Below, one piece after another: positions 13,201-25,200 of a stretch of 64,000 bases of DNA. Location: assembly GCF_042477335.2 (NCBI RefSeq), contig NC_091255.1:28622501-28686500 (forward strand), given 5' to 3'. The position numbers and the translations under genes are program-made. This DNA comes from Ovis canadensis (Eukaryota > Chordata > Mammalia > Artiodactyla > Bovidae). Numbering within the stretch: position 1 is the stretch's first letter; every line of letters starts with the position of its first letter. A model generated the notes under the pieces. It was given only the letters and a program-made list of their open reading frames with translations. It made no database searches and was not told the origin of the DNA.

Positions 13201-16200
13201 ACCTCACATTGGTACCATCAGGGAATTGTCACACTCCTGCCAGCCCCCCTGCCCCAGGCCACCTTACTTACCTCCAGGGTCTCCTTCAGGTCCTGCACCT
13301 CCTTGGCCAAGACCGCCTGTTGCTGCTGCAGCTTTGCCTGCACGTGTTTTAGCGCCATTTCTTCCTTTTGCCATCTGCCAGAGACCTTGTGTGAGATTCC
13401 ACTGGTCCCCTGTTCTGGGTGCTTACCGCCACCACAGCCCAACAGGAACTCACTGAGCAGCCTGCTCCTCGCTGCTCTGGGTAAGCCGGCAGAGCAACTC
13501 GTCCTTCATGGCCAGGTCCTGGGTACAATGGGCATGCTGACTCTGTAGCACTTTTAGCTGACTCTCTGTGCTGGCCAGAATCTGCAGCTGAGCCTGGAGA
13601 TCTAGGCCAAAAGGATCCCAGTGACGACATGTGGTCAGCAGGCCCAAACTGCCCCACGCCTCTGCTCCAAAACAAGTGCTCTAGAGCAGCTGCTTGCTCC
13701 GCTGCCACACCCCAAGCCTCAGCAGGGTACAACTGCTTGCACCCATGCACACCTGCTGCCAGGCGACTGTTTTCCAACTCCAGTCGTTCTAATTGGCTTT
13801 TGCAGTCCTCTAATTGGGAAGAGACTTGTTCCAGCTCCCTGGAAACCTAGGAGAAAAAGATAGTTTTCTTCCCACAGTTCCTCCTGAATCAGAAGTCCCA
13901 AGACTTAGTCCAGTTACTCTTTCCAGACAGGACAGCCAATCTCTCCTTGTTCACTGTAGCAAATAAGTCTAACCCTTAGGAAAAAGCAGAAACAGGAGAA
14001 AAGCTGATGAAGGTATGGAAGGCCACCTAACAGCAAAGGGACTGGCTGGTCTCCAAAGCCACCGATGGAAAGAAGACAGGTCTAGGGGGAGAGGCTCATC
14101 AGAAAGGCCTTCTGTGGAGAAGGAGGAGGAAACCAGGCCTAAGCAGTCCCCTCTCCCATGTACCTGCTGCTTTTCCTCAATTGCAGCATCACGTTCCTGC
14201 AGGGTCTGCCGGCTCTTGGCTGTAAATTTCTCCGTGAGTTGTCGAAACCGGCTCAGCAGAGCTGTCCATGTTACATACTACAGGGGGAGGCAAAGAGGTC
14301 AAGAGAGCACGCTTGAGAAAAGACTTCTAACAGGGCTGACTGTGAGCAGAGGAGCAGTATAATGCCCGCCGATACTCACATCCAGTTGCATGGCTATCCA
14401 GTCCTGTTGCAAGGCTGAAGTAAGACTCGCTGTCTGTTGAGCCAACTCTTCTTGCTCAGTGTGAAGCCCTACCTACATGAGAAGGATTGCCAATGGAGGT
14501 GCCCCTTCCCATTGGATACAGGGAAGCATGGGTACATGACCCCCCTTCCCAGTGTGTCAACGTGGATCCCAGGAAAGAAGATGCCCTCAACTACCAGTTG
14601 GGTCTGGGTCTCCTTCAAAAGGCCTCTGAATTCCCCCATGGATGCCAGGTCCTGTTGCAGTTGGCTGATGCGCTGGCTGGCGTGTGCACAGAAGACCTCT
14701 AGCACTGTCTCTGCCTGTTTAAATAAGAGACAGTGAGGACATCGTGTACAGAAGGAAACAGCACAAAAAACCGTTAACTACCCGTCACACCAGTAGCTGA
14801 GTTCATTACTCCTCAGGGCAGGTAGTTCTCAGGCAACCCATCTGTGACTCTAGTCAATTTGTATTCCTGCACGAACCTTAGGAAGAGACCTCCCTCATCC
14901 AGGAACCAAAGCCTGACACCTTACCGCATCCTTGCCTCTGAGGGCCAGTTCCTCTCTGTGCTTTGCCTCCTCCCTTTCTGCTTTGAGGCTCTGAAGCCTG
15001 GCCTTCAATTTCTTCAACACATCAAAACAGCAGGACACCAAGGTTTCTGCACGCCGAGTCTGTAAGATAAGAATCAGATACTGTGTCTGGTTTCTTTCTT
15101 TGGCTGAATTTCAGTCCCACCAGAGGCCTCTGCCTCCATCTTTATGCTGCTTACCTCCTGACTCAGAGCAGTCTTATCTTCATCTAAGTGCAGCAAAGAC
15201 AGGTGAAGCAAGGATATCAGCTCTCTAGAGAGGAGCACCCATGATTGCTGTAGAGGGAGAGGAGGTTAGGCTAGATCAAATACAGGTATTCAGCAGGAAG
15301 CAAGCAGGGACACTGGAGGAAAGCCACTGACCCCAATTTCAAGCTCCCAATAAGGAAGAGATGTCCTTAACAAAAGGAAACCTCTTTTCACTCCCACGTT
15401 TGAGTACCATCATCTGCTCACCACTTCATTCTTGATTTTTACAGGGGACCCAGCAACGATCTAAGGTCAGTCAACACTTACCATGACATTCCTGGCCTGC
15501 TGCAGAGCCTGTCCAACCTCCTGGCTCTCCTGAAGATGCTGAGGTTTCTTACTCATCTAGCCAGAGAAACAGGGTTGTTCCTTTTGCAGAAACGATATGC
15601 ACTGCCAGCACCTTGTGCCCCCTCCCACCCACTAATATACAGGAGCCCTTCCCATTAAAGGCAGGAGCAAAGCTCACAGCTTGATGAAGCCAAGCTAGAA
15701 AAAAATCCAGAGGTAGGTTAAAAACAAAATTACTTTTTTAATTAAAACTAATCTAAAATTACTTTAAAAAGTATTTTTGGAGGGTTCAGGATTGGGAACT
15801 CATGCACACCCGTGGCGGATTCATGTCGGGTTCAGGATTGGGAACTCATGCACACCCGTGGCGGATTCATGTCAATGTATGGCAAAACCAATACAGTATT
15901 GTAAAGTAAAATTTAAAAAAAAAAAAAAAATTGGGGGGGGCTTCCCTGGTGGCTCGGTGGTAATGAATCCACATGCCAATGCAGGAGACATGGGTCTGAT
16001 CGCTGATCCAGGAAGATCCCACTTGCCACAGAGCAACTACGCTCCTGGGCCACAACCTGTGCTCTGGAGCCTGCAGGCTGAAACTTCTGAGCCCATGTGT
16101 CACAACTACTGAAGCCCTCATGCCTAGAGCCTGTGCTCTGTAACAAGAGAAGCCAGCGCAGTGAAAAGCCCACGCGCCACAACTTGAGAGCAGCCCCCAC

Positions 16201-19200
16201 TTGCTGCAACTAGAGAAAGCCCGTGGAGCAATGAAGACTCAGCCCAGCCAAAACTGAATAAATAAATAAAATTCAAAATAACTTTTTTCTGATAATGTGT
16301 TTACTATAAAATTTTAGAAATGGAAAAGTGAACAGAATGGAAAAAGATTCATTATTAGTTTCACCACTGAGAGCTGTGATTCTCAACCAACAGTACAGCA
16401 TTCACCCCGAGAGATTTCAATATACTTCCACACCAGATTTCCTTGCTATAGGGATTTGCTGTAACTGATGAATCTATTACCTCCCTCAGGTGTCAGGATG
16501 AAAAAAGTTGTAGACTACAGATTTAGAAGGAAATTACCATATTCAGTAAATTCTAAGATGATTGTCTTTTTACATTTTAACACCACTGACATTGGTATGC
16601 TTTTTAAATTGATAGTGTCTTAGATTTGAGAAAGATAGTAATGCTTAAGAAAAAACACAATTGGTTTTGAGATTGAGATATCTCAATAAATAAAATTTAT
16701 TTGTGGATAAATAAAGATAAATAAAATTAAGGTCCTGCTTTTCTTACTTAATTTTATTATACTAATGTCATTTAGCTCTGAGTTTATGTTCACTCTCCTC
16801 ACTGAGAGCCTGAGACTAGGAATATGTACTTTAGGAAGACCTATCCAAGTGGAGTATCACTTATTTTTAACTTCTGCTGATATTTTACTTCACCTCAAAA
16901 CCTCTGAGAGGTGAAACATGATTTCCTTTTACCATGAACTTACATTAAACTTATTTTTCCATGCTATTAAAAACTCTTCAAGGGACCTCCCTGGCAATCC
17001 AATGGCTAGGACTCTGTGCTTTCACTGCAGGGAGTACGGTTTTGATCCCTGGTCGGGGAACTAACATCCTACATGCAGCAAGGCATGGCAAAAAACAAAC
17101 AAACAAACAAAAACAAAAAAACTCCTCATGAACATGTTTTTAAATAACTGTAGAATATCTACATCTTATGGATGTACCATTATTTTTCTTTCTCATGTTT
17201 TTAAAGTTATCATCTGTATGCGGAATTTTTTCCCCCTTAGGATATACACCTAGAAGTGGAGTTACTGGGTTAAAAAGTTTGAACTGCTTTAAGCAGTTTA
17301 AACTGCCCTTAGAAAGGGTGGAGAAGGCAATGGCACCCCACTCCAGTACTCTTGCCTGGAAAATCCCATGGACGGAGGAGCCTGGTGGGCTGCAGTCCAT
17401 GGGGTCGCTAAGATTCAGACACAACTGAGCGACTTCACTTTCACTTTTCACTTTCATGCATTGGAGAAGGAAATGACAACCCACTCCAGTGTTCTTGCCT
17501 GGAGAATCCCAGGGACGGGGGAACCTGGTGGGCTGCTGTCTATGGGGTCACACAGAGTCAGACACGACTGAGTGACTTAGCAGAAGCAGCAGAAAGAGTG
17601 ATCCCATTTAAAGGCATAATGTTCAAACAAGAGGGAAAAAAAAGGTTTAATAATAATGTTAAATATAACTGTTTTAAAGCATTAAAAAAAGGTTCAACCA
17701 ATTTATGCCTTACTGATGATGGGACAATATTTACCACCAGTTTTATTCTTTGCTATTTTGTCAGAAGAAAATAGCATTTCATGTACAATTTGCATTTATC
17801 TGATTATCAAAAATGGTAACCTTCTCAAATATTTATTTACCAGTCATTTTAATTTTCGTAATCTCTAAGGTCTGTTCACTATCTTGGAGCAGATGAAAAT
17901 CATGGTGTGCTATGTGAAATAGATAACTGTGATCTCAAAGGCAGTAGAGCCATAGAGAAACTTCAAAGTTCCAAGAGAAAAGTGGGAAGCCTTCATTACC
18001 ACTGCAAGACATACATCGCCTAGGGAAAAGCCTAGTGCTGGAACAGCAGTGCTGAGTCATGATGCTGCAGCAGTCTGGATGTAAGGAGGCAGATCTCCTG
18101 GCATCCATCACCCCCGGCCCCAGCAGACCTCCCTCCTCCTGTGTTTTACAGTAAGGACATGGAGTCCCCCACTGAGCCCTGGAACAGGGCACGCACACTG
18201 CTTAGGGCTGGGCAGTCAGGCCAGTGATGAGATTAGCATCAATGAGGCAGCCAAGACATGAAACTGTGATGGGGAATGGCTGAAGGTACTGTCATTTCCT
18301 CTCTTTGGTTCTGCTTCAGTGGTCTCTCAAAGGATTTGGCAAGCTTCAAGGTACAGATGGTCAACTCAGGGTGGTGGAGAACAAGGTCAAGGACCAGAGG
18401 AAAGGATACAAAAATAAGAAAACACAGGAGAGAAACTGAGCAGCTGGAAGAATGATGAGCCTGTGGTTTCCAGGATTTTGGCAAAAGGTAAAGTCATTGA
18501 GGATATTTTCAACCCAGAGAAGACTTTTCTTTGTTTGTTTGTTTTTTGCCGAGCTGAGTGGCTTGTGGGATCTCAGTTCCCCAACCAGGGATTGAACCTG
18601 GGCCTTCGGCAGTGAGAGCATAGAGTCCTAACCACTGGACTGCCAGGGAATTTCTGAGACCATCTCTTCTTAGCAGCAGCCCCTATTACCTCAACAGCCA
18701 TAATACGGAGGGTCTCAGTTCCTTCCCTGACACATTCCCTGACATCCTCAACCTATGCTGTCACAGCAAGAATCCTCTAGGACAATGGTCTGTAACTGTC
18801 ATCCTCTGGTATCTCCTACAATAATTTTGAAAGATTGAGTACTCTGATGTTTAAATTGTTCAAAGGCTGTAATTTCCACCACCTTGTAAATGTTGACAGT
18901 TTGAAATAAAACTGTTACATCACCCCCAAATATACCCAATGGTATAAATATTACAAATACCATGATTATGTTTGATATTTTTAAAAAATACACACACAAG
19001 CACTTTGTCAGAAATTTTATATCATCCTTTTTTCTCCTTGAACCTCAATTTTTACGCCTCTCAGAATTTTATCCTAATGTAATATATTTTTACACTTCAA
19101 ATCAAGATCTCTGCAACAACAACAAAAGTTCACCTAAATTGAGACAAATTTAAAACATTTTCTAATTCCTCTCACCATAAGACTTTACACGTGAAAAAAC

Positions 19201-22200
19201 TCTTGGATGGACAAATATTTTCATCGGTTTTAAATGAATCACTATTATAATTAAAATCATGAACATACCTAGTAAAATTTTACTGGAGATCATTCACTGA
19301 TACTAATGAAATGGATAAACCAGCCCTCCTCTAACCAGTTCATGTGTCTGTGGATTACTATAATTCCTACAGTAAGACACAGTTCAGCAACAATTCTATG
19401 CTTGATGAAAGTGAAGAGGAGAGTGAAAAAGTTGCCTTAAACCTCAACATTAAGAAAACTAAGATCATGGCATCCGGTCCCATCACTTCATGGCAAATAG
19501 ATGGGGAAACAATGGAAACAGTGACAAACTTTATTTTGGGGGGTTCCAAAATCACTGCAGATGGTGACTGCAGCCATGAAATTAAAAGATGTTACTCCCT
19601 GGAAGGAAAGTTATGACCAACCTAGGCAGCATATTAAAAAGCAGAGACATTACTTTGCCAACAAAGGTCCGTCTAGTCAAGGCTATGGTTTTTCCAGTAG
19701 TCACGTACAGATGCGAGAGTTGGACTATAAATAAAGCTGAGCACCGAAGAATTGATGCTTATGAACTGTGGTGTTGGAGAAGACTCTTGAGAGTCCCTTG
19801 GACTGCAAGAAGATCCAACCAGTCCAACCTAAAGGAGGTCAATCCTGGGTATTCATTGGAAGGACTGATGTTGAAGCTGAAACTCCAATACTTTGGCCAC
19901 CTGATGCGAAGAACTGACTCATTTGAAAAGACCCGATGCTGGGAAAGATCGAAAGCAGGAGGAGAAGGGGACGACAGAGGATGAGATGGTTGGAAGGCAT
20001 CACCGACTCAATGGACATGAGTTTGGGTGAACTCCAGGAGTTGTTGATGGACAGGAAGGCCTGGCATGCTGCAGTCCATGGGGTTGCAAAGAGAAGGACA
20101 CAGCTGAGCGACTGAACTGAACTGATGCCTATTTTCCATTCTTATAGGTACAAGATTTACGTGAGGGAACTCCCTAGCATTCCAGTGGTTAAGACTCCAG
20201 GCTACCAGTGCAGGGGGTATGGGTTCAAACCCTGCTCAGGGGAATAAGATTCCTCATGTTGCACGGCATGGCCAAAAAAAAAAAAAAAAATCTGGCAACA
20301 GTGCATCTAGAAGATGAAGATCTAGAAAACAATTCCTTTAAAACGTCCCTTGTTGTTGATGTATGGCAGAAGCCAAAGCAATATTGTAAAGCAATTAAAA
20401 TAGATGATTAAAATTTTTTTTTCAATTAAAGTAAATTAAAAAAAAAAAAACACCTTTCTTGCTTACATTCCCTTGGAAACTTTTGATGTATCCCAGGGGT
20501 ATAGTGTGTACTCACAGCCCTAAGGGATCTTCCAGACCCTCAGCTTTCATACTTACTTTAAGGAAGAGGGCCCACTGAGATCCTCCACACTTCAGGAGGA
20601 ATATCTTACCTCGTTGGGAAAGGTGTCGGTCTGTGTGCTGCTGTCCTGGACTTTGGGGTGAGGGCCACTCTGCTGACTCTTCCAGTCCCGCAGCTGGCGG
20701 GAGAGAACCTCCAGGATGACAAGAGAATTCAGCAGGTTATCTTCCAGGTCATGCCGAGACAAGGCAGTCAGATCTGGAGAACGGCTGTGGTAGGAAGAGA
20801 AGAACGTGGGAAGAAGAGAGGGAGAGGGAAGGGAGTGATGGATCCAGGCAAATGAAGCCCTGGAGCACAAAGATACAGGACACTTACCCCCACAGGAGGT
20901 GCTCTGTCTCAGAAGCACTGTCCTTGGTGCCCACCAGGCCTGTCTGGGATGTGTTTGTACTCCTTTCCTGTTGTGCTGGGGGAGTAAACCAAGTCCCCAC
21001 CGAACAAGCAGAGAAAGGGGTAGTGCCGATTGCAGCATTCTGAAATGCAGAGGGAAGGGATAAGCTCTGGCGGAGATTTTCTAGCATGACTGAGGTATTG
21101 ACACCTTTTTCCAGCCAGGCCAGGGGTGACATCCAAGGCCCTACATCGGAGCCAGGAATGCTACTGGCATCTTTTCCTGATGGCCCAGGAGGCACCTGTG
21201 ATTCCATTTCTCCAGGATTTGGGCTTGGGCACGTGGATGGAATATCATCTGTATCTGACACAAGTGCTTGATGTCCCAATTCAGCGTTCTCAGGGAGTGT
21301 GGGAAAGCTCATTTCCTTCTCCTCTATAGCTCTGTGCTCTAAAATATCCCCTTCTGGGTCCACATGACTGACAGGGCAATCTGCCGCTAAGGCAGTTGAA
21401 GGGGAAAGCCAGAGCACGGAGGAAGGCAACAAGGTGTTACTTTCATAAGGAACTAAGTCCTCAGGCTCAGCCTCAGTGCTCCTGTCCTTTAGGCTTTCCT
21501 TGGAGCAATGTAGCTGCTGCTCAGAACAGGGATTTGGTGGGGACTCCAAGAGCTGGGATGGAGGATCCTGAAATGCAGGTATCTCAGGCATACCAGGAAC
21601 AGTTTCTGAAAAGCTGTCTTCCGTACAGAAGGCCACCCCCTTTCTCAGCAGGTCTCCTGGCCTCAGAGGCTCATCTAGAGAGAAGCTGTTTCCCTCTGCC
21701 ATGATATCTAGACGGTCCGCAAGCATAATGTCTTGCTGCTGTCTTCCTGGAGAAGGTACAAGGACCATGGTTTTAACCACATTGTTGTCCAGTGGGTCTA
21801 CTCCTTTCTCACAGGTTTTGGGAGTAGAGTTGGTTTGGGGAATCAGATTTAGGGGCTGCTCATCTGATTCGTGTTGATAAGCTTCTAGCCACTTTGAGGG
21901 ATGGCTGAATTGTTCTGAAGGGGAGTCTGTCTTCTTAGCATTGACAAAATCTGGTGGAGATGAGTTGTTGCTGTCTTCCTGCCAAAGAAAACAAAAGCAG
22001 TTGACTAAGAGAGTCAATTCTAGTTAGTAATATATAATTATGGGCTCAGGATACTGTCTGAACTCAGAAAAGGAAGAGCTCCCATTACCTTTGCCTAGGT
22101 AAGAACTTGGCTAAGCCTTGCTGCTTACTAAAGAGACCCAGTAGAAAAGTTGGGAAGATATTCTGGGTCCTTCCAAGTGAACCAAGTTACAGTATAAAAA

Positions 22201-25200
22201 AGGCTAAGATATTCTGTCCATGTCATGTGGAGATGGTAGCTTGAAAATGACCCTCCTCTTCTCCAATCCCAACTCCAACGTAATTCTAGGGTAGGAGGGA
22301 TCCCTGGCTCAAGTTCTAGAGTTGGTGTAAGATTTTCTTCTTTTTGGAACAGAGGATAAATTGGGGGCTAGAGTTAGAGAGCACTTGGCCCACAGAGATC
22401 CGTGTGTTCTTGGGAGAAAGGGCAACATTAACCTATGCTAGTGACCTAGTCTCCCTGGGTACAAGTGCTGAGGTTATCCTGAACACATGAGTTGAAGCCA
22501 TTCAACTCTTGGGATCTGAAGAGCTCTAGCCTTTGTAGCAGAGGAGAATGAACTGCAGAAACACTTCTTCCTGGTGCACTGATAAGGGACTGACAACCTC
22601 TCAATTGGTGGTTCACAGGAATAAGAGACCACTGAACTTTCAACCACTTGCAGGACTGCTGGTTTTGAGATTCAATGGACAACAATAGGAAAATATGAAT
22701 ATACTTACGTGGGTCTAGTAGCCAGAAAAAGGACAAACTCTGAGATAGTTAAGAAAGGTAGACCCTACCAAAACACAGTTGATGGAAGAAAGAGATGACC
22801 ATTTGCACCAAAAAAAAAATTTATGAATATATATAAGAAAATCTGAGTACAACTCACACACACAAAGACTTCCTGGAAATAATAAATATTACTTGTATTT
22901 ATTTATATTTAAATTATTTTTTTGTTTTGTTTTGGCTGCATGGCATGTGAGATATTCATTTCCTTACCAAGGATCAAACTTGTACCCCCTGCAGTGGAAG
23001 TGCAGCATCCTAACCACTGGATCGCCAGGGAATTCCCATGGAAATAATAAATATTACTTTTAAAGAAAAAATTTCAGTAATATGAATGGAAAGAGGATGA
23101 TCAGGGTTAAGACAGGAATTGCTGGCCTGAACAATCAAGTAAAAGAAAACCTTTAAAGATACAAAGAAGTGTAAATCTGAGGGAAAAGCTAAGAGAATTG
23201 GAAGATAAATCTAGTAAACCTAACATGTGAATAAAAGAGTCTCCAGGAGAAAAGAGAACACCCATAGATGTGGCACTGATTAAGAAGTATTAGAAGAACA
23301 TTTCTCTAAGGTAAAGAAAGATTTGAGTTTGCATATTAAAATAGCTCACCAAGCTCTAAGCAGGATTGATACGAAATGAAAAAATTTCTAAATTACCAGA
23401 ACAATAAGATATTTCAGAAGCTTTAGATATAAAGACTATTTATTTATTTAAAAAAAAGAAAGAAAAAAGAAAGAGTTAGACTTATATGAAATTTCTAATT
23501 TACAGCAGTGGATGAAATGTAAGATTGACCTAAAAAGGGCTTCTGATATTCTAGCAGTGTCCTTGGGTATTGGTTACAATGATGTGTGCGTTACACAAAC
23601 TTGTTAGGCTCCATGTTTCATGTACTTTCAAGTATTTTATTTCAAATCTTTAAGTTTTTATTTCAAAGTGCTTAAGAAAAAGTAGAAAATAAAGGAATGG
23701 CAAAGAGATATCAGACAAAAACAAAGCGAGCAGAGGCAGCAATATCAGTATCAGACAAGGTAGAATGTAAAGTTATAGCATTTCTGTGACAAGACAAAAT
23801 TAAACTATATGATGAAAAAAAAAAAAATCAGTCTGCACTACATAGCCCAAAAGCTAAATATACAAACTAAACACTTTTAGAAATGTAAAGATGCACCTTA
23901 AAGCTTTTGCTATGTTTATTAAGTTCCTATTTATTCCTTAAGGAGTAAACATTTGCAAATCATATATCTGAAAAGGGGTTAATATCCAGAATATACAAAA
24001 GACTCCTACAACTCAACAACAACAAAAATAATCCAATTTAAAAATGGGTAAAGGACTTGAATAGATATTTCTCCAAATAAAATATATGAATGATAACTAA
24101 GCATATGAAAGTGTGTGTCACTCTGCTGCTGCTGCTAAGTTGCTTCAGTAGTGTCCGACTTTGTGCAACCCCACAGACAGCAGCCCACCAGGCTCCCCCG
24201 TCTCTGGGATTCTCCAGGCAGGAACACTGGAGTGGGTTGCCATTTCCTTCTCCAATGCATGAAAGTGAAAAATGAAAGTGAAGTCACTCAGTCATGTCCT
24301 ACTCTCTAAGACCCCATAGATTGCAGCCTGCCAGGCTCCTCTGTCCATGGGATTCTCCAGGAAACCATACTGGAGTGGATTGCTATTTCCTTCTCCAAGC
24401 ATATGAAGAGATGCTCAAAAACTTCCAGAAATGTCCAGGACCAGATCATTTCACAGGGTGAATTTTACCAATCATTCAAAGAAGACGTAATACCCATTTG
24501 TCTCAAGCTCCTCCAAAAAATTTAAAAGAACACTTCCTAACCCATTTTACAAGGCCAAAATTACACTGATACCAAATCTGAACAAGGATAACACAAAACT
24601 CAACAGATCTGGCAGACTGAAAAACGGACAAGGACAGGGTAATTAACTATCTGCTTATGGATATAACAGAATGTGACATTCTTTGAATAGTAAATATGCA
24701 TTTTTTAATATGTTCACAGAACACTCAGAAAAAATTCACCCTATACTTGGCTAAAAAGACAACAGATTACACTCTGATCGTAATGTAAGAAAATAAATTT
24801 AAAAGGTGACACAAAATGGTTTTTAAGCACTTGGAAATCAAGAATCCCTCCTAGATAGCCCCAGGATTAAAGGTAAAAATCAAAAGAAAGTTATAAAGTA
24901 GGTAAAAAGGATGACAAAGGATGACTATAATATAATAAGAACACTTAGAAAACATTGAAAAAGAAATAACAACCCAATAGAAAAATAAGCAAATAAGCAA
25001 AAAATAAGCGTTTGACTACCTGGGGAACGGATGGATATTGGCTCATTCTTGCAGCTGACTGACTTCTCCATAAGTGAGCCCTTATCAAGAGGAGACCACT
25101 AATCAAAGTGATAGTATTTCTGAGACGTTTGGTAAAGACTGAACGGGGGAGGAGGTGATAAAAACTAACACCTAAATAGAGAAGTGGGCTCTCAGTGGAT

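Larger units (their letters stand above)
15557..20609 (-). other. SPAG5: SPAG5 intron 4, largest intron
   Basis: At 5.05 kb this is the longest SPAG5 intron and is mostly repeats: an L1 tail, CHR and Bov-A2 SINEs and a BovB 3' end. 17600-18500 and 18660-19340 show no element I can name. Confidence 0.8.

Noticed and set aside
15683-15702. Possible SPAG5 micro-exon (TTTTCTAG/CTTGGCTTC...CAAGCT/GTGAGC on the gene strand)
   Set aside because: Exons 4 and 5 already join in frame and give exactly 1193 aa. Adding this segment breaks the length match to human astrin.
17168-17571. Open frames with text such as [22 protein letters not shown]
   Set aside because: This wording is the translation of Bov-A2 SINEs and recurs at every such copy in the window (for example 37580 and 63564).
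20610-20773. Alternative acceptor for SPAG5 exon 4 at 20773
   Set aside because: It has an AG, but it throws the frame out after exon 3. The acceptor at 20784 restores GRSPDLTAL and the correct total length.
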